A DNA stretch of 64,000 nucleotides from NCBI RefSeq assembly GCF_029784155.1, contig NC_073693.1, positions 144,462,843 to 144,526,842 on the forward strand. Reading direction: 5' to 3'. Shown in pieces: positions 1-10,198 of the stretch. Below the pieces are notes generated by a model. That model made no database searches. It was given only the letters and a program-made list of their open reading frames with translations, and was not told the origin of the DNA. Numbering within the stretch: the first letter of the stretch is position 1; each line of letters opens with the position of its first letter. Source of the DNA: Uranotaenia lowii. Lineage: Eukaryota > Arthropoda > Insecta > Diptera > Culicidae. The position numbers and the translations under genes are program-made.

Positions 1-105
1 AACTGTTCGTTAATTTTTTCGGTAAAAATTAAACGAACATCGGTAAATGAAGAATCGATTTACCGATGTTCGTTTATTTTTTACCGAAAAAATTACCGAA
101 CAGTT
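1..105. repeat. 48-bp-arm hairpin (foldback/MITE-like)
   Basis: Positions 1-48 and 58-105 are inverted complements with two mismatches and a 9-nt loop (49-57). The outer end reads AACTGTTCG. It may be a complete tiny foldback element or the end of a larger one cut by the window edge. A related GTTCGGTAA-like motif recurs near 140-165. Confidence 0.8.
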
Positions 106-514
106 TGACGATTTACACATGTTAGGATTTCGGTTAAACAATTACCGAACTCGGTAATTTTCGTTAACTGTGTCTGATGGCGGCTTCCGCTGAACTTTAA
201 AATGTTGTAAATGACTTAAAATCACATGAAAGCCCATTAATATTGGTATTGGGTGAAAAGGCTAAACGAGTAGAAGTTGAATTTCGCTATCTGACTCCTT
301 CTTGAAATCCATGATGGCGGCTTCTGCTCAGCTTTCAATGCTGTAAATGACAAAAAGTCGCATTAAACCACCACTATGTATATGGGTGTTGGATGAAAGG
401 GCTAAACGAGTAGAAGTCTAGTTTTTTTCCGACGCCATTTTGAAATCCTAGATGGCGGCTTCCGCTGAACTTTGAAATGCTGTTAATCACTGGGAATCAA
501 ATGAAACCCCCACA

Positions 515-1455
515 ATATGAGAAGGGGAACTGGGTCCAAAATGCGCAGAGCGGGCAAGATGCCCCACCATCAGTATTTCACTAATCAATCATTTTTCAAC
601 ATTTCTGAAAATGCCAGTTTGCTCTATTTACATTTTTATGCGTTCATAAACATTTTTGGATCTTTTGAGTTTTTTATATCACGTAAATTTGACGAAAAAC
701 GAAAAAAAATTTTTTTAGGAATTTTTCCTGCAATTTTTCAACTTTTCCCGTAAGGAATTACGTCAACTAAAAGCAAAAAAATCCACCTGTCAGCTATTTT
801 AATGATAAACATGGGTCTTTAGATTCATCAAAAAACAAAAAAAATTCTAATTCAATAATTATTCATATTATTTGAGCGATTTTAAATAAAAATTACAAGG
901 TGAGGCAAAGCGCGCCATGCCCGCTTATCTTTAAGCATGTTTCATATTTGTTTAAATTTATGTTCAATTTTCATCACAATACTTTAAAAAAATTTCTATG
1001 TTAAATTTGAAAACATTACTTTGATATAAACGGAAATATTTGAAATTCCTGAATTTCAAAAAGATTTAGTTAACTTTTAACAGGAATGGCTGTATATCTG
1101 GCAACACTGCGCGTAGCAATACATTTTTCAATCTGTGAAGTAAAATACAAGTGTTTTAAACTGTCAAACACTTTCGGGGGCACTTTAATCAATATACACG
1201 TGATAAACGCTTAATGGCGCGATTGGGTACACGCATATGCGCATTATGCCCCTACTAATTCTGAATTCCTATTTTCAACCTACTCTTCAAACTTCATCAA
1301 ATTTGAGGCCTTTTTTGACCTTACAGTTATTCAAACTATCATATTTAGACAAAAAATAAACCAAACTTCCAAACACAATCGAAAATTAAAGTTAATCTTT
1401 TCAAATGTACTCTAAAACAAGGCTTTCTTCTTAACGTGGGCATTATGCCCCCTCT
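515..1455. other. Foreign AT-rich segment interrupting the 136-bp array
   Basis: The array breaks after the unit at 451 and resumes in register at 1523. The inserted ~940 bp is AT-rich, with several (T)ATGCCCC-type motifs near 560, 915, 1245 and 1443. No convincing terminal repeats, target duplication or coding sequence could be defined. It is probably an old insertion of an unidentified element. Confidence 0.4.
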
Positions 1456-2208
1456 TTATTGAGAGAAATAGCTTAGCTAAAAGAAGACGAATTTCGCTAT
1501 CCGACGACATTATGAAATCCAAGATGGCGGCTTCTACTGAACTTTAAAATGCTGTTAATTACTGAAAATCGCAAGAAAGCCCAAAAATATGGGTATTGGT
1601 TAAAGGGCTAAACGAGTAGAAATCGAATTTCGCTATCGGACGCCATCTTGAAATCCAAGATGGTGGCTTCCACTGAACTTTAAAATGCTGTTAATTAATG
1701 AATACCGCATACCGCAAATGGGTAAAAGTTGAAAAAAATCAACTAGTAGAAAAAAAAATTTGCCATCAAGCGTCATCTTGAAATCCAAGATGCCGGCTTT
1801 CATTGAACATTTAAATGATTTTTTTAACTGAAAAACACTTGAAACTCTCACAATATGATAATTGGGTAAAATGGCTTGATCAGTTTAAGTCGAATTTCTC
1901 TATAAGACGCCATCTATAAATCCAAGATGGCGACTTTAGCTGATCCTTAAAATGCTGTTAATCACTGAAAATCACATGAAACTCCCATAATTTGGGTATT
2001 GGGTGAAAAGGCTAAACGAGTAGAAGTCGAAGTTTGCTATCAAACGCCATCTTGAAATCCAAGATGGTGGCTTCCACTGAACTTTAAAATGATTTTAACC
2101 ACTGAAAACCACATGGAATCCCCACATAATGGGTATTCAGTGAAAGTATTAAACTAGAAGAAGTCGGATTTCGCTATCTGGCGCCAGCATCAATCCAATA
2201 TGGCGGTT

Positions 2209-2281
2209 TTTTCTTGGGAAATTTCGGCCTGCAGTCTTTTTAAAAGCGAAAAAGACTTCAAGCCGGAATTTACCAAGAAAA
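2209..2281. repeat. Short foldback element, 33-bp arms
   Basis: 2209-2241 and 2249-2281 are inverted complements with four mismatches and a 7-nt loop. Outer ends read TTTTCTTGG / CCAAGAAAA. It sits inside one unit of the 136-bp array and replaces part of it, so it is younger than the array. Confidence 0.75.
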
Positions 2282-2455
2282 CACAACGATCAGTCGATTC
2301 TGAACGTCAAAAGATGGCGGCTTTCGTTATTCTTTTCAAAGCTGTAAATTACTGAAAATCTCATGATACATCCACAGTACGGGGTATTGGGTGAAAGGGC
2401 TACACGATTAGAAGTCGAATTTCGTTGTCCGATGCCATCTTGAAAGCCAAGATGG

Positions 2456-3066
2456 CTTAGCTTAGCCTTTTCACCTAGTACCCATATAGTTACGGTTTAA
2501 TGCAATTTTAGTCATTAACAGCATTTAAAATTCAGCGAAAGCCGCCATCATGGATTTCAAGATGGCGTCAGATAGCGAAATTCGAATTCTACTCGTTAAG
2601 CCTTTTCACCTTATACCCCGTATTATGGAAGTTAGGTATTCAGTAATTTATAGCTTTGAAAAGAAAAGCAAAAGCCGCCATCTTGGATTAAGGCTTCTGG
2701 TAGCCAAATTAGACTTCATCTAGTTATTTCTTCCACCAAATATTCATATCGTGGGAATTTCATTTGATTCTCTAAAAATTAAAATTATTTTAATGTTCAG
2801 CGGAAGCCGCCATAGTTGGATTTCAAGATGGCGTCTGATAGCAAAATTGGACTTCTATTCATTTGGTCCTTTCACCCAATACCCAAATTGTGGGAGTTTC
2901 ATGCGATTTTCACTGATTAACAGCTCTTTTAAGTTCAGCAGAAGTCGCCATCTTGGATTTCTTTATGGCGTCGGATAGCGAAATTTGACTTCTACTTGTT
3001 TATCACTTTCACCTAATAACCATATTGTGAAGATTTCATGATATTTTCAGTAAATGTCCAAATAAG
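2456..3066 (-). repeat. ~136-bp array, inverted arm
   Basis: Same unit as the forward arm but on the opposite strand. GCCGCCAT-type cores start at about 2541, 2674, 2806 and 2944 (spacings 132-138). The forward array at 2451 runs directly into it, forming a head-to-head structure like the inverted arms of Foldback-type elements. The array ends where the DD37E transposon relic begins. Confidence 0.8.
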
Positions 3067-3143
3067 AATGCCCTCATTTTGAAGGTGTGTGTGTAGAATG
3101 TTGCTTCTATTTTGATTTTGGAATTAAATCTTCAGTTGTCAAA

Positions 3144-4161
3144 ATGCCGTCCAAGGAAGAAGAGCAGCGTATCAAAATTTTGCTCGCGCATCGCGAAAAT
3201 CCGAGCTTCTCGCACGCAAAGCTGGCAAAATCGCTAAAAGTTGCCAAATCAACCGTTACAAATGTAATTAAAGTGTTTGGAGAACGTTTATCGACAGCCA
3301 GGAAGTCTGGATCGGAGAGAAATCGAAAACCGGAAGCCGCTGAGACGACAAAGAGAGTTGCCGGTAGTTTCAAGCGAAACCCTAACCTCTCTCTCCGAAA
3401 TGCCGCAAATAAGCTGAGTGTATCGTCTACAACCGCGCATCGAGCCAAAAAACGAGCCGGACTATCGACTTAAAAGAAGGTAGTGACTCCAAATCGCGAT
3501 GATAAACAAAATACGATGGCCAAAGCTCGATCCCGGAGGCTGTACAAAACGATGCTGACGAAGTTTGACTGCGTGGTAATGGACGACGAAACCTACGTCA
3601 AAGCCGACTACAAGCAGCTTCCGGGGCAGGAGTTTTATACGGCGAAAGGAAGAAGAAAGGTAGTAGATATTTTCAAGCACATGAAACTGTCAAACTGGCG
3701 AAGAAATATCTTATTCGTCAAGCCATCTGTACCTGTGGCTTGAAAAGCAGCATTTTCCTAGCTTCCGGGGCTGTCAACAAAGAAATTTACGTGGAAGAGT
3801 GTTTGAATAAACGTCTGCTGCCTTTCCTGAAGAAACACGGTTGTTCCGTACTGTTTTGGCCAGATTTGGCATCTTGCCATTACAGTTAAAAGGCCATGGA
3901 GTGGTACGCCACCAACAACGTGCAGGTGGTTCCCAAGGACAAGAACCCTCCCAACACGCCGGAGCTCCCCTCAATTGAGAAATACTGGGCTATTGTCAAG
4001 TGGAACCTAAAGAAGACCAAAACACTGCTTAGAACGAGCAGCAGTTCAAGGCAAACTGGCTTTCTGCGGCGAAGAAGGTGGACAAGGTGGCTGTACAAAA
4101 TCTGATGGCAGGGGTTAAGCGTAAGGCCCGGCAATTCGGAGTTGGAAAAGCGGAAGACTAA
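3144..4161 (+). pseudogene. ITmDD37E transposase, inactivated copy
   Basis: The protein would be a nuclear cut-and-paste transposase: N-terminal helix-turn-helix DNA binding, then a DDE catalytic domain. The likely start is ATG 3144 (MPSKEEEQRIK). The HTH region is about residues 1-110. The first catalytic Asp lies in MDDETYVKAD, the second in FWPDLASCH, and the Glu in SIEKYWAIVK; the second Asp and the Glu are 37 residues apart in the related copy. Lesions: a TAA at 3471-3473, a frameshift near 3690 in the catalytic domain, and a further stop after the second Asp (near 3890). The original stop appears to be 4159-4161. No function is expected. Confidence 0.85.
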
Positions 4162-4297
4162 CTGAATATTTTTCCTGAATTTTCTACTAGTTAAACTCGA
4201 AAAAGAATTTTAATTAGATTTTTAAAGACTAACTGAATATTTTTCCTGAATTTTCTACTAGTTAAACTCGAAAAAGAATTTTAATTTGATTTTTTAA
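4156..4297 (+). repeat. 71-bp direct tandem duplication
   Basis: Two nearly identical 71-bp units (4156-4226, 4227-4297) beginning GACTAACTGAATA, starting inside the end of the transposase relic. The sister copy at 50365 onward has only one unit, so this is a copy-specific duplication. Confidence 0.85.
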
Positions 4298-4369
4298 ATA
4301 AACGATTTCACCGATTTACACGCGTTTTCCCTTGATCAAATTTTGACCGTATCACCCTGTAATTTGTTT

Positions 4370-4560
4370 TTTTTTGTTAATATTTCGATAAATTATCCAA
4401 TAAGATGAAAATCCCATAAAATGTTTTTTCTTTTGCTTGAATGTAGTGATCATGCTTCATTTTGCTTGGGAGCTTGAGTGTTTATGCCAGTAGAGCTTTT
4501 CCAATCATTTAATATTTCAGCGCATTTTTGGCATAAAATTAGCGCCGAGCGGCATTGAAT
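4370..4560 (+). repeat. Diverged partial copy of the 9.2-11.1 kb repeat unit
   Basis: Shares blocks such as AATTATCCAATA, ATCCCATAAAATG, GAATGTAGTG and TTTCAGCGCAT, in the same order, with the tail of the tandem units at 9241-11078. It lacks the tRNA-like head. This shows that the tail is a dispersed repeat and not only a local duplication. Confidence 0.6.
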
Positions 4561-5039
4561 ATCTGCTTACTTTTCTTTGGGTGTTCTTATTATTGAAAGC
4601 GTTCTCGAAAAGAAATTAAAACTGGTTCGAGTTTGTATCAAATTGTATCATTTTCACGTTGCCGCCCTGTACAATAAATACCTCTGTAACAAATTTATTA
4701 AAAAAATCTTCGAAAATGCCAAAACTTTGTTGAAAATGTGGTAAAAAAAAAAAGAAAATTGGAATATTCATATAACTTAATAGAAAGAGTATATTTTTCA
4801 AATTATTATGTGAATAATTTTCTATGGTACATCAAACTGTCTTAGGTCAATTAATTTTCCATTTAAATTTCTTTGCACAATCTCTCTGTTCCCATTTTAC
4901 AACTCACCCATGTTTTGTGTAGTTTATCTGATCTGTGATCAACAGCCACTTCATTACAGCTGTTGAAATGCTTGCTTCAACAGTCAACCATGCTGGGTGA
5001 GGATGAACTTTCCATCCCCCTTTCCCGGATACCAAGGAT
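4561..5039. other. Gene-less AT-rich stretch
   Basis: AT-rich single-copy-looking DNA with poly-A/T runs. No ORF with recognisable content, no terminal repeats and no RNA gene seen. Confidence 0.5.
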
Positions 5040-5103
5040 GATGCTGCGATGAATAAACACCGTAACGCCTTGCGTGAACCGAATCATCCCAATGTCGGTA
5101 TGG

Positions 5104-5790
5104 TTACCAAAGATTGAACCTAGAGAGAGTGAAAGATGGAGAACTGTGCGAAAGCGCGAGAGCCGAGCAGAGATGAAGAACTTCCGTCCGGATATCCAAT
5201 GGTCGAGATGCTGAGCGCGGACCGATTCCGGTTATTCCCTGGAAACCAGGGGGAGCACAGCTCAGTTTCGCCCGACTGTTCGAAACGTTCGCATCCGCCG
5301 AATTCTGTGGAGTGTGGAGTGGTCTCTCGGTTTCCCAGTGTGTCCAGGGTGTCTTTCTTTTTTTTTTCTCTGGCCCCCATAAATTGTGCTGGTGCGGGGG
5401 GAGGTAAGACAAAAACGCGCGTTTCCGCTCATCCCCGTCGTCAAATTCCGAGTGTCCCGATAGCTGGTTCGCGGGGTCGGTTTTTGCTTTGATGTGAACT
5501 TTGGGTGATCCGAGTCGGATTTCGGAGCCTGATGGTGGACATTTGGCTGACGCTAGGATGGAAAAGGCAACTTTGACGGGGTCGTGAAGGTGGTCATTTG
5601 AGTGTTTTTGGGCAACTAGTGCGGTGGACCTCTGAACCCGTTCGTACTGCCGGTTGGAAATTGAGAGCTTTTTTGCGGGATTACCAACATCCGGGTCCTC
5701 TGGGGGAGCAGCTGAAAAGTGCGTGTGTGCGTGCGTTGGACCATGATTGGTGAGGCCCTTGGGATTCTTCGAGGAGGAACCAGACGGCAA
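5104..5790 (-). CDS. Unrecognised 228-aa ORF in GC-rich island (doubtful)
   Basis: The longest ORF in the window outside transposons other than the DD37E transposase. The predicted protein is rich in Ser, Pro, His and Arg. I see no signal peptide, membrane segment, conserved motif or recognised domain. Overlapping ORFs occur on both strands, as expected of GC-rich noncoding DNA, where stop codons are rarer. The plus-strand exon/splice evidence at the end of the same island argues against it. Probably spurious. Confidence 0.1.
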   Translation of the reverse strand: MPSGSSSKNPKGLTNHGPTHAHTHFSAAPPEDPDVGNPAKKLSISNRQYERVQRSTALVAQKHSNDHLHDPVKVAFSILASAKCPPSGSEIRLGSPKVHIKAKTDPANQLSGHSEFDDGDERKRAFLSYLPPHQHNLWGPEKKKRKTPWTHWETERPLHTPQNSADANVSNSRAKLSCAPPGFQGITGIGPRSASRPLDIRTEVLHLCSALALSHSSPSFTLSRFNLW

Positions 5791-7182
5791 TGCGGGCGCT
5801 TAACCAATTGAACAAGATGGTTCAGTTATCGATGCGTTGAAAAAACGTGAGCCGCAAGGTACAGCGGAAGTTCAGTATTGATGGTTGCTTCCTAGTGAAT
5901 TCTCAAAGGACGATTGTCGGCATTTTGAAATGGCTCCCCAAAAGTGGAAAAACAAGAAGAAATTCAATCGTCCCAGTGGATAGCAGAGAATTGGAATGGC
6001 TCTTACGACAAATTAAAATGAATAATATCGAAAAAGTGACCTAGAGTTTATCAAATGATCGGATCAATTTGCAAATGGGTTTCTTTAACATCGCAAAAAA
6101 TAGTGCAGAAAGTGTGAAATTTTCATCAAAGCACAGTCGCTTTCAAGATGGTTTTTGACAGTGAAAAATTGTGAAAATCGTCCCGGTCGTGCTAGGGGGA
6201 GGCAAAAGGGAAACGTGGATTTTGGGATTTCGGTTCCCCTCTCGCGCGATTCAATATACTGGTGCTGCCTTCTGCGAAGAAAACCAACATTGGTGCGTTA
6301 CTGTAGCTGTATGTGTATCGGTGTTTTTGTGTGCAAAGCAACGTTTGCCAGAGAGAAAATCCGAAATCTCTTTTTCCCTAATAATCACCCGAAACGTAAT
6401 GAGGTGCATAAGAATTTGACCATCGGCATTTAGGATGCTGTTCGGTGTTATTTATTGGGCTGTCGTATTGCTCCAACAACATGGAAATCCCATAACGACA
6501 AATAACTACTACGAGAAGTTTTCAACAATCCAACTTTGTGGCTAGAAGCGTTGATGCTTACGGGAAACGGAACAAACTATTGCAGCCCTCAGAGCAGAAA
6601 TCTCGAAGTCGCTACCGGAAAAGTTGAAAGCAACGAACCATAAGAAAAATGTTTTATTCAAAGTTCTGCGATGGAAAAAGAAAATTTTCATATGCAGCTC
6701 CTACCTACATACAGCAGTGAGAAAACTTTAGCAGACTGATCTCCTCCGGCGAACTTGGAGAAGTTTTTTTCCTCTGTTCCTTCTGGCAAAACTAAAGAGC
6801 AAAGTTTCACATTGAAAATCACGCGTGTGTGGCTGTCTGTGCTCATGAAATCCCAAAATAAAAAACAAAGTCTGAAGAAGCTGCTCAAGCTTAGCGTGAA
6901 AGTTTTGATGTGGGGAAAGCCGCCGTCCCTGATTCGGGCATGAAAATTTGTGTTCGATGGAGCAAAAATATCCAGCAATGATGTCTGTGCCAGTCAATTT
7001 CGAAGGACCACACGTTTTGAGTGGATAAAGAAAGCCAAACGGGGAATAATCGCTGATCATACAGCTGGCTGAGTGTACCCAGGGAAAGTTTTCTTAAAGC
7101 ATTCTAATGCTGAGCAGATTATGCTACTTCCCTAAGCCAGGAACATATATCGCTTCGTATCCCTTCTGGACGTCTGGAAACC

Positions 7183-7209
7183 ATGGATCGTTATCAGAGC
7201 ACGTAAGTA
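7183..7209 (+). promoter_or_regulatory. Candidate start codon plus 5' splice site
   Basis: GGAAACCATGG (ATG at 7183) is a good insect start context. Seven codons (MDRYQST, the last possibly split) lead directly into CAC|GTAAGTAT, a near-ideal splice donor with GT at about 7203-7204. An alternative ATG at 7107 is open through the same donor in another frame. No matching acceptor or second exon could be identified, so a host first coding exon is only a hypothesis. Confidence 0.3.
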
Positions 7210-7643
7210 TTCGCCGCGTCTGAATGATACCTACATAGAAAGTTATAAATTATATTAGTGACATGCTGATTCGCGTTCGTGCTGAGAGAATTGAGAACGA
7301 GCGTAGTAGATAGGACCTACCAACCTAATGAATTTGTGGTTTTGGCTCGTGACCGTACGAGCACCGACTGGACCGGTCACAGATATCGGAAACAGATCAG
7401 CAAACAGTGTTGCTGGGGATGCATGTTGGATTAATTATTTAAACACTTCCGGAAGCGATTTTAAAAAGGTTCACCATTTATATAAACATAGATTAAGCTA
7501 GTAGTACAGAATTTCACGACAAGTAGCTGCCTTTGAATGAAATTGATGTATGTTTGCTTCTCTGTTGTGAGAACTTCGCCCAAAACGAAAAAAATACTTG
7601 ACATAAAAATTATTAAAAAAAAAACATATGGAATTGAAATACA

Positions 7644-9134
7644 TAGGGTAACGGACCTATTTTGGACCGCTTTGGGAAGTGGCTATGCTATTTTCTGGCA
7701 TAAAAAAGCATATGTTACAATTTTCGACTGCTTTATCCGTTCATTACGAAGATCAAGGCTTTTTCTATAGAAATATATCGTCGTTTGTTGCAATGTAACA
7801 ATATTTCAGTCTAAAAACAGTCTTCAGACTAATCCAACTGCTAAAAAAACTGTTAATAAATTTAAAAAAAAAAAAAAAAAAGTTTCTTCGATCATTACTA
7901 TGGTCAGTCACCGGGTTTCTATTTTGGACCACCCTTTGGACCTATTTTGGACCACCTTTAAACTAAATAAGTGTTTTTTCTAAATTTTGCTATATTTCGA
8001 CAGTAATTGATGCGCAATTATGCGAATTATTCAGTTAATTTTGTCTTTTCTTATTATTAAAGACTATAGTCAAGTTTTGTTTGTTCGATAAGAATAGAGT
8101 AAAAACAGTAAAATTCCTGTTATCTAGTGTGTTCCAAATGTTATGAAATCTCGACGAAATTTGTTCTGCAGTGTTCAATACTGACCACTTGGCTTATCTT
8201 TAGCATCAATTTTCAGAACGCAAATCTCCTTCAGGTGACCCAATGATAAGTTGAGAAAGTCTGACATCATGAACTTCGCGACTTCAATTGATGCATTTTG
8301 ACTTCCAAAACCTTAGTGGATTTGGTATGGCCTCAGTTCTGTAGATAAATTCAAAAAGAAAAAAATTTGCGAGATTTATGCCATCTAAAAGCCAGATTTT
8401 TCACAAAAAATCAGTTTTAAGTTTGATGCTCACTTTGTTCTAGGATAAAATGTATCGTTGGAGTAATTTTCCAACGGTTTTTTTTTAAATTGCATAACCA
8501 CAGGGGCTGAAAAATTAAATTTTTAGTTCTAATATGAACTGAGATATTTCAACTGTTACAAAAATTACACTAGTTGCATATTTGCTGATTTGTTGTCGTT
8601 TTTTCGTATATTTCGTTTCTTCTACCTACCCAAGTTGTTTTACTCGAAAATAATTCCTGAATGCACTAATTTTACTGGCAATCCTAAATGGTTTAAACTT
8701 TAAGACCAAACTTTCAATAATTTTTCATGAAGCATAAAAAACAATGACTTAATAAAAAATTGGTGCAAGTCCAAGTTTTCATGTTTTGAGGCTTCTTTAA
8801 GCTGTAGCTTTTAACAACTGCTTATCAAACAGTTGCCATTGATGTAGATTGTTAGATTAACGTGATTCACAGCATAGAGCACAAAAAGTAAGTTAAAACT
8901 ATGATTGGCTTGATTTTATACCGATTAAAGTGAACCTCGTCTAATGACGAGTTTGGGCTTTGGCGAATTGAATCAATAAAATCATTCTTAAATTCCAAAT
9001 GTTATTCATAATGAGTGATTGAAATAGTGGGCATAATTCTTTCATATCGTCGTACAACGTCCTATTACGTTCATGAACATTTAACAGCAAGTTTAATACC
9101 CAGGTTATGTTAAGTGGTCCAAAATAAGTCCCTA
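7644..9134. mobile_element. Possible non-autonomous DNA transposon with imperfect TIRs
   Basis: The left end (7644-7670, TAGGG..., then ACCTATTTTGGACCGC) and the right end (9114-9134, GTGGTCCAAAATAAGTCCCTA) are inverted complements apart from a ~6-nt gap. The TATTTTGGACCAC motif also occurs twice internally (7918-7962), which looks like subterminal repeats. The interior is AT-rich with no coding sequence, and no clear target duplication was identified. Confidence 0.4.
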
Positions 9135-9240
9135 AGGAATAAAGTAGGACCTTTTTTCGACATGGGTCAAATTGCTATTACAACCAGTTATTTTGCTTTT
9201 TCGAGCTTGCAAAATAGTTTTCACTTGTTTTATCATAGCT

Positions 9241-10198
9241 GCACCCAAAATTCAGCCTCTGTGCCAATGGCGTGTAGTCAATTTCATAGCATCATTGGTA
9301 CAAGAAGATAACGCGACCGGCACTGATTCGATTTGCGCCCACCGGCATTAACCTCCCAGCGCAACCGAATTGCGTATGTCTGAATGAAACAAAATAAAAA
9401 CGTTTTCGCGTCCCTCCCCATCGCATCACAAGCCGAAGAAGGATGGAAATAAATACCGGCCAACACCAGGCAGCCAGCGAACCGAGCACTGTGCGTGTGA
9501 ATGTAGCAAAAGCAACAACAAAAACATCCTTCTAATTCAATCCAAGGGCAAACACGGCTAAGCTGTGCGTGTGTATGTAGCAAAAGCAACCACAAAAACA
9601 TTCCTTCAATTCACCGGCAAACAACACCGGCCAAGCTGCCCGGCTTTAGCAGCTGTGTATATGTAGCGTGTGTATGTAATAGCAGGCAGTAAGCAAAGCA
9701 CAGTTCTCATTCAATGGGTTTCCCGTTCCTTCACTCCCGTTCCCTTTCCCGTTTCCAACTTAAGACAAAGGAATGCATTGAAAGGAGGCCAAACGCCGGG
9801 AAGCCGCCGTTGTACGTTTTTTGTGATTGATCGGTAACAGAAACCATATGACAAATATACCTCGTCCTGCATGAAGCTCGAATAGTACACTGGTTAGAAT
9901 GTCGGATTGGCAAGACGATACAATTGGTGATGTGAGTTCGATTCTCACTACAGCGCTGTGGTTTTAAAATTTTATTTTCTTGTTTCTGGGATGAATTATC
10001 CAATAGGAAAGAAATCCCATAAAATGTTTTTCTTGTTTCGCTTGAATGTAGTGGTCATCATTTTGGTTGGGAGCCGAGTCCTTATGCCAGTTACGGTTTT
10101 TCAAACATACCGTCTTCGGCACAGTGCACATTTCAGAGCATTATCGGCACAGAGATTTGCTAAAAAGGCATTGGATTTTTGCAACCTCTTCTATGGGT
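9241..10198 (+). repeat. Tandem repeat unit 1 (958 bp), SINE-containing
   Basis: Begins GCACCCAAAATTCAGCC and ends ...CTTCTATGGGT, and is directly followed by unit 2. Contains CA/GT-rich blocks, a TTCCCGTTCC-rich block and a tRNA-like segment (about 9882-9957). It also has a ~75-bp internal duplication (near 9495-9645) that unit 2 lacks. No credible coding sequence. Confidence 0.8.
9882..9957 (+). repeat. tRNA-like head of a SINE (pol III boxes)
   Basis: ACTGGTTAGAATGTCGG resembles a D-arm/A box. GTGAG-TTCGATT-CTCAC (9932-9948) is a perfect 5-bp T-arm with a canonical B-box loop. The rest of the cloverleaf does not pair well and unrelated repeat sequence follows, so this is a tRNA-derived SINE head and not a functional tRNA gene. 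Confidence 0.6.

Larger units (their letters stand above)
173..2455 (+). repeat. ~136-bp tandem array, forward arm (AAGATGGCGGC units)
   Basis: Degenerate direct repeats. The core GATGG(C/T)GG(C) starts near 176, 313, 451, 1523, 1659, 1789, 1926, 2063, 2200, 2313 and 2451, so the period is mostly 136-138 bp. Each unit carries a GGTATTGGGTGAAA block, a CTAAACGAGTAGAAGTCGAA block, a short palindrome (GCCATCTT, 7 nt, AAGATGGC) and a GAACTTTAAAATGCTG block. A ~0.9-kb foreign segment (about 515-1450) and a small hairpin (2209-2281) interrupt it. I see no coding capacity. At about 2455 the array switches to the opposite orientation. Confidence 0.85.
3070..4359 (+). mobile_element. ITmDD37E (Tc1/mariner superfamily) element, 5'-truncated
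   Basis: Closely similar to the fuller copy at 49201-50492, but the first ~70 bp, including the 5' terminal inverted repeat, are missing and replaced by 136-bp array sequence. The 3' terminal repeat is present (ending GACCGTATCACCCT, about 4345-4358) and is followed by TA at 4360-4361. A 71-bp direct duplication (4156-4226 / 4227-4297) lies in the 3' untranslated part. Confidence 0.85.
5040..7210. other. GC-richer non-repetitive island; possible 5' exon region
   Basis: Noticeably richer in G+C than its surroundings, especially 5100-5800, with no similarity to other parts of the window. It ends in an ATG in good context followed by a consensus splice donor (7183-7209). This would fit the long 5' untranslated first exon of a plus-strand host gene, or a conserved regulatory region. 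No protein family is recognisable in any frame. Confidence 0.3.

Noticed and set aside
9882..9957. Functional tRNA gene
   Set aside because: The T-arm is perfect, but acceptor and anticodon stems do not pair and the segment is embedded in a tandemly duplicated repeat, so it is called a SINE head.
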